From IMG/VR virus record IMGVR_UViG_3300032397_000003, positions 1 to 64,000 of that record: DNA of 64,000 bases; one strand, given 5' to 3'. The position numbers were made by a program, and so were the translations under genes. This document shows, one piece after another, positions 56,642 to 63,760 of the stretch. The DNA is from a virus. A model generated the notes under the pieces. The model did no database searches and had not been told where the DNA came from. It was given only the letters and a program-made list of their open reading frames with translations. Numbering within the stretch: the first letter of the stretch is position 1; the number at the start of each line of letters is the position of its first letter.

Positions 56642-58504
56642 TTGTATTTAATTACATATGAAAAGAATAATTTTTACATCAACCCTACTTTTGAAGAGTT
56701 TGTAGATAGAGATGAGTTTGAATCAGTTGTTGTTTATCTACAACAACTTTTTCTTTACTTTGATCAGTCTACAAAAAAGTACAAGATAGCCACTGATAGA
56801 ATAGATGAAATTATCATGTGGTTAGAAAAGGATGGGCAGAAATATGAAATTTCAAATGCTTGTGCTGAACAACTTATAGTCATACAAAACGAATATAAGA
56901 AGAGAGAGGTTAAATTTTTTAGAGATGGAAAATTTGATCCCTCTGTATTAAATGAAGGGGTGGTTCCTTTTAATTATCAACTTGACTCAATCAATTGGAG
57001 TCTTAAAAGATCAAGGGTGCTTGACAGTCACGATGCAGGATTAGGAAAGACAATTATAAATATTTGTGTGTTCTCTACTCTTTATAAACAAGGTTTAATA
57101 GATGGTATTATTATAATCGTTCCTATTGGAATGGGCTTTCACTGGCAATGTCAAATATTAGAATTTGTAAATCAATTCCAAGATTCTGATATACAGATAA
57201 TTGATAATCAGTTAAAGATTCAACCATTTGAAAAATTTAAAGATAAGAAAATTTTAATTATAAGACAAGATTTATTAGCGGATACAATAGCTTCTTATAA
57301 TAAAGGGTTTACTCAAAAGAGTGAAGGTAAAAGAAAGTCATTAAAAAATCTTAAATGGAAAACTGCTGATTATGTTGATATAAAGAAACTATGGAAAAAA
57401 GAAAATATATTTCTTTTAGTTGACGAAGCCCATGGAATGAAACATAGTAGCTCCATTAAAACAAAAGCACTTCATTCTATTAAAAAGTATTTTGATTATA
57501 GATATTTACTCACAGCTACTCCAGCAATAAATGGTATGGAAGATTTATATTCTAATTTATCTTTCCTTGATCAGGGTATAATTCCGATGGGTGAACAAGC
57601 ATTTAAAATTTGGATATCAAATAGTCTGGGTAATAAATGGGACAAGTATGCAATAAATTCTTATAATACAGAAAATGTTCAAAAGTTAATGCAGTCTTAC
57701 CAACAGGTGTTTATACAAAAACGGAAAGAAGATATTCCTGAGATTAAAACTAAAAAAATATTTAATAGAATTGAAATACCCTTAACTACAATACAAAAAA
57801 GAATTTATGAATTAGTGGTTGAAGAGGAGTTAAGTATTCTACAACAAGAATATGAGGAAATTTCTTGGAGAGTGTTATTACAAAAACTTCATTTACTTTT
57901 AGAAGTTTTTGATAATCCAGAACTTCTTAAAAAAAGAACATATAGTAGTGAAGAGTTGATGAATTTAGTATCTAAATGGAAAATGGTTAATGATAATAAA
58001 TTTATAGCTTTAAAAAGTAGGGTAGAGGATATTATAGAGAATCAAAACTCTAAGGTAATAATTTATGACATACACCCGCAGACAATAGATTCATTAGCAG
58101 AACAATTTAAATCCTATAATCCACTTGTTATACATGGGGGATTGAAAGTGAAGGATATAAATATTGATAGAAAAGAAAAACAAGATTTATTTAATTTTGA
58201 TAAAAAACATAAACTAATGATTTTATCTATGTATACAAGTAGCCAAGGAATTAACTTACAACATGGTGGGAATCATATTTTATTTAATACCTTGAGCTGG
58301 GATGCAACACTTTTTGAACAAGCCCAGAATAGAACCGATAGAGCCACTTCAAAGAAAGACTCTTTAATTGAATTGTTCTACTATCCAAGAACACTTGATT
58401 CATTGCGTCTTAATAATAATCTAAATAGGATAGAATTGAATAGTAAAATGGATAAGAATTTAACCCAGCAAGATTTACAAAGATTGCTGCAGGGAGAAAT
58501 ATAA
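56642..58504 (+). CDS. SNF2-like DEAH helicase/translocase (620 aa)
   Basis: The start is TTG, supported by AGGAGAAA 6 bases upstream. Walker A is D-A-G-L-G-K-T-I (about residues 130-137), the DEAH box is V-D-E-A-H-G-M (about 260), motif III L-L-T-A-T-P-A (about 290), and the C-terminal lobe has L-Q-H-G-G-N-H and Q-A-Q-N-R-T-D-R (about 560). The set identifies a SNF2-type superfamily 2 ATPase. T4 UvsW is the functional parallel for recombination intermediates, although its fold class differs in detail. Confidence 0.85.
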   Translation: MYLITYEKNNFYINPTFEEFVDRDEFESVVVYLQQLFLYFDQSTKKYKIATDRIDEIIMWLEKDGQKYEISNACAEQLIVIQNEYKKREVKFFRDGKFDPSVLNEGVVPFNYQLDSINWSLKRSRVLDSHDAGLGKTIINICVFSTLYKQGLIDGIIIIVPIGMGFHWQCQILEFVNQFQDSDIQIIDNQLKIQPFEKFKDKKILIIRQDLLADTIASYNKGFTQKSEGKRKSLKNLKWKTADYVDIKKLWKKENIFLLVDEAHGMKHSSSIKTKALHSIKKYFDYRYLLTATPAINGMEDLYSNLSFLDQGIIPMGEQAFKIWISNSLGNKWDKYAINSYNTENVQKLMQSYQQVFIQKRKEDIPEIKTKKIFNRIEIPLTTIQKRIYELVVEEELSILQQEYEEISWRVLLQKLHLLLEVFDNPELLKKRTYSSEELMNLVSKWKMVNDNKFIALKSRVEDIIENQNSKVIIYDIHPQTIDSLAEQFKSYNPLVIHGGLKVKDINIDRKEKQDLFNFDKKHKLMILSMYTSSQGINLQHGGNHILFNTLSWDATLFEQAQNRTDRATSKKDSLIELFYYPRTLDSLRLNNNLNRIELNSKMDKNLTQQDLQRLLQGEI

Positions 58505-58518
58505 TTTCAGGTGATTTC

Positions 58519-58530
58519 TTACTAATAATA
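58519..58530 (+). promoter_or_regulatory. TACTAATAA-type promoter motif
   Basis: TTACTAATAATA in a TTTCTTACTAATAA context, 32 bases before the AAA ATPase gene. Confidence 0.6.
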
Positions 58531-58561
58531 AAATACCTATATACTAAGAGGAAATTATATA

Positions 58562-59998
58562 ATGGCACTATATGAATCAAAATTTATTAGAGTTGAAGAG
58601 TCATTTTTAAAAGCAGATATACTAAAAGCCATATATCTGGCTAATAAGGTTATAAGCAGGAGAATAGGAGTAAAGATTTATACAGGAAGATTACCCATTG
58701 ATTTTATTACTTCTAAAGGAAAATTTTCAGGGCTAATGTGTCTTATTATAGGAAAGAAAATGATCAGGTACAATTGGGCTATAAATGACACTTCTTGTAC
58801 TATTACTTCTATAGATTTCTGGTTGAAAGGTATGACAGCAAGACCTACTTATAATCTTGAAACAGAAAGCCTTAATATAATTAAGTTAATAGATACAATA
58901 TCCTCAGTATTACAAAATGATATACAACCAGAGTATTCAGTAATAACAGAATCTTATAAAGGAAAAGTTACTGAAGATTTTACTCCTAAGACGGGTGGAG
59001 GGAAAAGTAAGGCTATATCAGATGCTTTAAAACAATGGGCGATTGATAAAGATGTATCAGACGATAGGCTACAGAATACAAGAATATCATATTTATATAA
59101 AGATTTTCAATTTTGGTTTCAGGAAATGGCTGGACCAGAATTTGAGAATATGTCTGAAATGACTTTTAGAAATTATATAATGAATTTTCTAAAAGATAGA
59201 GGATTAAAAAATATCTATATTCGCAATTTGATTTTACGAACAGGTAATAAAGAGAAAATAGTAGTTACAGATAAAGCCTCTGAGATAGCTTATCAAGATA
59301 TATCACATTTAGCTATGAATGTAGATGATATGAAAGAATTTATGGCAGATTCTTTAAGGGCAGTTGCAAGAGGATTCAGAACATCATTAATCATAGCAGG
59401 TAAGGCAGGATTTGGGAAAAGCTCCTTAACTGAAAAAATTCTAAAAGAAGAAGGAATGAGAGTTAAATCAGTTCAACAGATAAGAAATATAAAAGTGCTC
59501 TATAATTTATTTGCACAACATGGTGGCCCAAAAGATGTTATTTTACTGGATGATACTCCTGATACCTTTGATAAGAAATTTAGCGGTTACTTATCAGCAG
59601 CACTTGATGATAAACCTAAAAGAATAATTTCCTTTCCTAGTGAAATGGGGAAAGATATGCAGGATTTAAAAAAGTTTCAACCAGAACTTCTATATCAGGG
59701 TAAAATTGTAATCTTGACAAATAAAACCAAAAAAGAAATACCTACTTATTTAAAAAGTAGAAGTATTACTATAGAAGTTCAGGCTGACGTAAGTGCGATG
59801 AGCGATGACATCCGGAAAAATCTCCTAAATGTTTTACCCCAGGTTCCTATGGAGTCTAAATTGGAAGTTTTAGACTTTATTGAAAAATTAGGTAAACATA
59901 TTTCTTCCATAGATTATAGAACTTTTATGTTAGCCGTAGTTTTCAAATCAGCTGGATCACCCGATTGGAAAAAAAGAGTGTATGCGTTGCTTAAATAG
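58562..59998 (+). CDS. AAA+ ATPase with N-terminal extension (478 aa)
   Basis: Walker A is A-G-K-A-G-F-G-K-S-S (about residues 279-288) and Walker B V-I-L-L-D-D-T-P-D (about 326-334). I-V-I-L-T-N-K (about 382) and Y-L-K-S-R-S-I (about 391-397) look like sensor 1 and an Arg finger region. The N-terminal 250 residues are not recognised. It could be a helicase, a loader or a packaging-related ATPase. It has its own promoter motif. Confidence 0.7.
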   Translation: MALYESKFIRVEESFLKADILKAIYLANKVISRRIGVKIYTGRLPIDFITSKGKFSGLMCLIIGKKMIRYNWAINDTSCTITSIDFWLKGMTARPTYNLETESLNIIKLIDTISSVLQNDIQPEYSVITESYKGKVTEDFTPKTGGGKSKAISDALKQWAIDKDVSDDRLQNTRISYLYKDFQFWFQEMAGPEFENMSEMTFRNYIMNFLKDRGLKNIYIRNLILRTGNKEKIVVTDKASEIAYQDISHLAMNVDDMKEFMADSLRAVARGFRTSLIIAGKAGFGKSSLTEKILKEEGMRVKSVQQIRNIKVLYNLFAQHGGPKDVILLDDTPDTFDKKFSGYLSAALDDKPKRIISFPSEMGKDMQDLKKFQPELLYQGKIVILTNKTKKEIPTYLKSRSITIEVQADVSAMSDDIRKNLLNVLPQVPMESKLEVLDFIEKLGKHISSIDYRTFMLAVVFKSAGSPDWKKRVYALLK

Positions 59999-60020
59999 CT
60001 TATTTAAATCTTAGATAGAT

Positions 60021-60119
60021 TTTGTCGAAGAGAATAAATACAAAATTCAATGGTATATTGATAATTACGAAAGATTAGAAGAAGAGTATTATATAAATAG
60101 ATTGGCTACTAATAAATAA
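60021..60119 (+). pseudogene. relic of the C terminus of a GIY-YIG homing endonuclease
   Basis: The frame F-V-E-E-N-K-Y-K-I-Q-W-Y-I-D-N-Y-E-R-L-E matches the end of the GIY-YIG protein at 26670-27863 (F-V-E-E-N-K-D-K-I-E-W-Y-I-E-N-Y-E-R-L-E), with 20 of 23 positions identical to the following E-E-Y. It has no start codon or ribosome-binding site, and it ends A-T-N-K-stop where the intact gene ends N-T-N-K-stop. The last codons form a TACTAATAA motif. A homing endonuclease probably once sat here and was lost by deletion. Confidence 0.85.
60107..60115 (+). promoter_or_regulatory. TACTAATAA-type promoter motif in a homing-endonuclease relic
   Basis: CTACTAATAAATAAAA, 22 bases before the DHH phosphoesterase start. 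It is encoded by the last codons of the relic and matches the motif at the end of the intact GIY-YIG gene. Confidence 0.65.
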
Positions 60120-60136
60120 AATTAAAGGAGAAGCCA

Positions 60137-61117
60137 TTGCATAATTTATTAGAGGAATTTAAAGGAAAAGATATATTTATGATTTCACACCAAGATCTGG
60201 ATGGTGTAGGAGCTATAATAGTTTATAAATATTATGTGGAACCCTATGCAAATAAATCATATATTTTTTCGGGTGGTCACGACGAGATAGATACCCTAGA
60301 ATTAGATGTATTCAACGAGTACAATTTAATTTTATTTACAGACATAGCACCAACAGAAGAATTATATAATGTTTTAATTAAATTAGGAAAAGAAGTTAAA
60401 GTGTTTGATCACCATCAATCATCGTACAATACATTATTGAATGTTATCAAGGAAGAAAATTATTATTATTCTACTGAAAAATGTGGTACTAAAATTTTCT
60501 TTGATGAATTAACTAAAGGAAGAAGAACAACTAAATGTGTACATCAATTTTGTGAGTTGGTGGACACGTACGACAGATGGCAAGAGTGTTCCGCTTTATG
60601 GAAGGATGGCAAAGCATTACATAATATCTTATGGGGCAGTGTCAATTGGTCTGCTACAAATAATTTAGATAAATATGAAAAATTTATTATAAACCAACTT
60701 GAGAAAATGCAGAAAGGTAAAAACTTTTATCTTACCGCTTATGAAAATAAATTAGCTCTCGCTGCTGAAGATAAAGAAAGAGAATTTTATATAAAAGCAA
60801 AAAGAGATATATCATTTCGAGTTGATAATGAAGGTAATAACTATGCATATTTTGAGTGCCCTTCCAAAACATCCCTTATTGCTAACCGCCTATTAAAGGA
60901 TTATAGTCAATTAAAATATATAGTAGGAAGAGGAACTTATGAAGATAAAGAAGGGACTTATGATAATTCTTTATCTCTTAGATCACTAGGAGAAACAGAT
61001 GTTTCTATCATTGCTGGATTACATGGTGGAGGAGGTCATCATAACAGTTCTGGTTGTTCTATAGATGATTATGAAAAATTCCTACAATTTAAATCTGGAA
61101 AAATTCATTTAATTTAG
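60137..61117 (+). CDS. DHH-family phosphoesterase (326 aa)
   Basis: The start is TTG, with AAAGGAG 8 bases upstream. Motif I S-H-Q-D-L-D-G-V-G-A (about residues 17-26), a D in F-T-D-I-A-P (about 72-77), V-F-D-H-H-Q-S (about 90-96, the D-H-H triad) and a C-terminal G-G-G-G-H-H-N-S-S-G (about 297-306, DHHA1) are all present. It probably degrades short nucleotides or cyclic dinucleotides, as NrnA/NrnB do. A role against host nucleotide signals is possible but not shown. Confidence 0.85.
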   Translation: MHNLLEEFKGKDIFMISHQDLDGVGAIIVYKYYVEPYANKSYIFSGGHDEIDTLELDVFNEYNLILFTDIAPTEELYNVLIKLGKEVKVFDHHQSSYNTLLNVIKEENYYYSTEKCGTKIFFDELTKGRRTTKCVHQFCELVDTYDRWQECSALWKDGKALHNILWGSVNWSATNNLDKYEKFIINQLEKMQKGKNFYLTAYENKLALAAEDKEREFYIKAKRDISFRVDNEGNNYAYFECPSKTSLIANRLLKDYSQLKYIVGRGTYEDKEGTYDNSLSLRSLGETDVSIIAGLHGGGGHHNSSGCSIDDYEKFLQFKSGKIHLI

Positions 61118-61126
61118 TATTTATTT

Positions 61127-61159
61127 TTTAATTTTGTAAGTTAATTCTATATATTATAA
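61127..61159 (+). promoter_or_regulatory. bipartite early-type promoter
   Basis: TTTAATTTT, 9 bases, TTCTATATATTATAA, both blocks exact, in front of the gene 61178. Confidence 0.7.
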
Positions 61160-61177
61160 AAATAAGGAGAAATAAAA

Positions 61178-61549
61178 ATGGGACATTGGGGATTTGGTTA
61201 TGAGGAATCAGATACATATCTAGATATATTAGATTCTGTATTTGATCCAATAGTAAAAATAATAGAAGCGGACGAGTATTATCTTAATGAATATGTGGCT
61301 GCTTCAGGAATACTACTAGATTTATTATTAAATAGAAAATTAAGATATTCTCCTAATATGGATTTAGTTGAAACAGCAATAACTAATTTAATTGGTATTG
61401 CAAATGAAGGGGACTTATCTGATTGGAATCCTAATCAAGAAAGTAGAAAAGAGAGTATTCTTCTTTTAATTAAAGATTTAAAAAAGTTACACAAAAAGGA
61501 AAGTAGATCAACATCACTCTTCGATAAAATGATGGCAGATAATAAATGA
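61178..61549 (+). CDS. DUF4259-like protein (123 aa)
   Basis: It begins M-G-H-W-G-F-G-Y-E-E-S-D-T-Y-L-D, which matches the M-G-x-W-G-x-G-x-x-(E/D)-x-D opening of DUF4259 proteins (from memory). The rest is helical with a basic end. The family has no known function. The gene is coupled to the next one (ATGA). Confidence 0.65.
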   Translation: MGHWGFGYEESDTYLDILDSVFDPIVKIIEADEYYLNEYVAASGILLDLLLNRKLRYSPNMDLVETAITNLIGIANEGDLSDWNPNQESRKESILLLIKDLKKLHKKESRSTSLFDKMMADNK

Positions 61550-61983
61550 GTTTGGATGATAAGTTCTTAGGGAAGATTATTTCCTATAATCCAGACAGTG
61601 ATACACTTACTATTAAATTAAATTTCACTACGGAAGACAAAAAAGAAACTTTATTTGATTTATTTAAAAGTAATAAGATATTTTCTTTTGTTATAAGGAA
61701 AGCGTACAAAGAAACGAAGAGCACTGCACAAATTCGTACTTACTTTATGCTTCTTGGTCAAATACTTGACAAACTTGATATACCAAAAGATAAAGATGTT
61801 ATAGCTGAATTTGATAAACAGTTACTTACTACTTTATTTCCTTGTAGATTTATGGAAATTTTGGGGCAGAGCATACCCATTCCCCCGAGCAAAAGCGAGA
61901 TGTCAAAAGAAGATTTTTCTTTGCTAATTCAGAATATACTTGATACCTACAGTGCTTTAGATATTAAGATAGATAGTTATTAA
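61546..61983 (+). CDS. hypothetical protein, loosely NinB-like (145 aa)
   Basis: After a beta-type N terminus, the helices T-K-S-T-A-Q-I-R-T-Y-F-M-L-L-G-Q-I-L-D-K-L, P-C-R-F-M-E-I-L-G and M-S-K-E-D-F-S-L-L-I-Q-N-I resemble the plan of phage NinB/recombination mediator proteins. This is a weak impression. It could equally be an unknown early protein. Confidence 0.5.
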   Translation: MSLDDKFLGKIISYNPDSDTLTIKLNFTTEDKKETLFDLFKSNKIFSFVIRKAYKETKSTAQIRTYFMLLGQILDKLDIPKDKDVIAEFDKQLLTTLFPCRFMEILGQSIPIPPSKSEMSKEDFSLLIQNILDTYSALDIKIDSY

Positions 61984-61985
61984 GC

Positions 61986-61998
61986 TTATACTAATATA
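61986..61998 (+). promoter_or_regulatory. TACTAATA-type promoter motif
   Basis: TTATACTAATATA, 22 bases before the ClpP-like gene, just behind the stop of the previous gene. Confidence 0.55.
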
Positions 61999-62020
61999 AA
62001 AAATAATTAGGAGAAGTTTA

Positions 62021-62626
62021 ATGATAAAATCAAGAATGGAAGAAATAATTGATCCAGAAGCTGTTACAACTGATGATAAAGATGAGATAGTAATTAAGCT
62101 TCCTAGACCTATTATAAATAATGATTTAATTATATCAATAGATGAAGATATTGAAGAACCCAGCAACTACAGAAAAGTATTTGAAGCTTTAAGATCAGCA
62201 AAAGAGGGTGATATAGCTTATTTAAATATAAATTCATTTGGTGGTTATATATGTACTATGGCACAATTTTTTCATTTTCTTTTAAACACCAAAGCACATA
62301 CAGTTGCAAATGTTTTTACTGCCTATTCTGCAGCAAGTGTGATTGCTTTATGTTGTGATGAGATAAATATATCACAGTTTGGATCGATAATGGTACACAG
62401 CATGAGCACAGGAACTTATGGAAAAATTTCCGACGTGGAAGGTTATTCTAAATTTGCTTTGAAACAAGATAAGGACATTGCGGATACTGTTTATCAAGGA
62501 TTCCTTACCAAAGCAGAAATTATAGAAACAAATAAAGGGAAAGAATTTTGGATGAATAAAAAAGAATGTGATTCAAGATTAAAAAATTATAAAACAGTAA
62601 AACAGAGATTTTTAAATAAAAAATAA
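62021..62626 (+). CDS. ClpP-like serine protease (201 aa)
   Basis: I-N-S-F-G-G (about residues 68-73) is the oxyanion strand, Y-S-A-A-S (about residue 102) has the nucleophilic Ser, and I-M-V-H-S-M-S (about 123-129) the catalytic His, as in ClpP. A later D in the helix K-D-I-A-D-T-V would fit the third residue. ClpP-fold proteases occur as phage prohead proteases, but this gene lies with early genes on the plus strand. It might therefore act on host or phage regulatory proteins, or process tagged proteins in the head. Confidence 0.8.
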   Translation: MIKSRMEEIIDPEAVTTDDKDEIVIKLPRPIINNDLIISIDEDIEEPSNYRKVFEALRSAKEGDIAYLNINSFGGYICTMAQFFHFLLNTKAHTVANVFTAYSAASVIALCCDEINISQFGSIMVHSMSTGTYGKISDVEGYSKFALKQDKDIADTVYQGFLTKAEIIETNKGKEFWMNKKECDSRLKNYKTVKQRFLNKK

Positions 62627-62639
62627 TAAAGAGGCTACA

Positions 62640-62807
62640 ATGAAAGTATCTAAAGTGATAGAAAATTTGGAATATCTTAAAACAACTTATGGGGACTTAG
62701 AACTAGATATTTATCTAGAAGAGGATGAGGATGGTGAAATTCAATTAGACAATTTATTTTTTGCTACTGACTTGAATACTCTTACTATTCAAAATATTCC
62801 TTTTTAA
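62640..62807 (+). CDS. small acidic early protein (55 aa)
   Basis: The frame gives MKVSKVIENLEYLKTTYGDL and an acidic middle (YLEEDEDGEIQLDNLF). The opening K-V-S-K-V-I-E-N-L and G-D-L-E-L resembles a common small phage protein type. A short gap with GAGG precedes the start. Confidence 0.6.
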   Translation: MKVSKVIENLEYLKTTYGDLELDIYLEEDEDGEIQLDNLFFATDLNTLTIQNIPF

Positions 62808-62835
62808 TTTTTAATATTTTTTCTATATATTATAA
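62803..62835 (+). promoter_or_regulatory. bipartite early-type promoter
   Basis: TTTAATTTT, 9 bases, TTCTATATATTATAA, both blocks exact. Its upstream part overlaps the stop of the small gene 62640-62807. Confidence 0.7.
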
Positions 62836-62857
62836 ATAAATTCAGAAGGAAAAAGAA

Positions 62858-63592
62858 ATGCTTACATATGTTACTCAAGACGGTGACACTTTTGCTTATC
62901 ACTCAGAAGATTCATTGAGAGAGCAAAGAAAATTAAAATATGATTTGCACCTTGCTCAAAGCGGAATTCCTTCATTTTATTGGAATATCAACTTTGATGA
63001 TTATCAGGGGAGTAAAACAAATAAAGAATATCTTTACATAAAAAGGTATGCAGATAATTGTCATAAAAAAGAATTTAATCATATACACTTATTTATTTAT
63101 GGACTTCATAGTACTCAGAAGTCTGCACTTGCCTATAACATAGGGAAGGAAGCTATAAGAAATGGATTGAAAGTAAAATCTATTTTAGCAGGTACTCTTA
63201 TAGATAAGTTAATGAAATTACAAGGATTTAATTTTATACAAGAAATTTATAATGAAGTTAAGGAATTGAAAGAGTGTGACTTATTGATCGTTGACGATTG
63301 TTGGGATGTGGAAAAAGCAATGCATTGGAATGGTCTCAATAAAAATTTAATTATAGGTGAGTGGGATCAATTCTTTAGAGAGGTTTTAGCCTCCAATACT
63401 AAAATAGTAACTACATCAAACTACGATAAAAATAATATAGGACAACATTTTGGTAAATCAATTTTTGAACTTATTGATCGGAATTTTTTCCAAGTACATC
63501 TTACAGAATCTATTAAAGAAAAAAGAAAATTAAATGTTGCTCAAGTATTCGCTGATATAGAAAAACAAGAAGAGGTTAAAAGGAGGAGTTAA
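62858..63592 (+). CDS. DnaC/IstB-like ATPase, helicase-loader candidate (244 aa)
   Basis: Walker A is degenerate: Y-G-L-H-S-T-Q-K-S-A (about residues 80-89) keeps G and the K-S but not the central glycines. Walker B is L-L-I-V-D-D-C-W-D (about 143-151). T-T-S-N-Y (about 187) fits sensor 1, and I-D-R-N-F (about 206) an arginine finger region. The plan fits DnaC-type loaders. The replicative helicase is not in the window. GGA precedes the start. Confidence 0.7.
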   Translation: MLTYVTQDGDTFAYHSEDSLREQRKLKYDLHLAQSGIPSFYWNINFDDYQGSKTNKEYLYIKRYADNCHKKEFNHIHLFIYGLHSTQKSALAYNIGKEAIRNGLKVKSILAGTLIDKLMKLQGFNFIQEIYNEVKELKECDLLIVDDCWDVEKAMHWNGLNKNLIIGEWDQFFREVLASNTKIVTTSNYDKNNIGQHFGKSIFELIDRNFFQVHLTESIKEKRKLNVAQVFADIEKQEEVKRRS

Positions 63593-63594
63593 TA

Positions 63595-63756
63595 TTGGAT
63601 ATTTATGAAAAGAAGTATACTGAATTAAAAGAAGAATTTGATATTAAATATGGTAATAAACAAGTTCAACCTTTTGAGGCAGTGGATTTAAAAATACAAT
63701 TTCTTGTAGATAAGCTTGTAGAAGTTTTAGTAGAAATAGATAAATTAAAAAGGTGA
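63595..63756 (+). CDS. small helical protein with TTG start (53 aa)
   Basis: The start is TTG, with AGGAGG 8 bases upstream at the end of the previous gene. The protein (MDIYEKKYTELKEEFDIKYG, then LVDKLVEVLVEIDKLKR) is one long amphipathic helix. It lies between the loader candidate and NrdG. Its function is unknown. Confidence 0.6.
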   Translation: MDIYEKKYTELKEEFDIKYGNKQVQPFEAVDLKIQFLVDKLVEVLVEIDKLKR

Positions 63757-63760
63757 ATAT

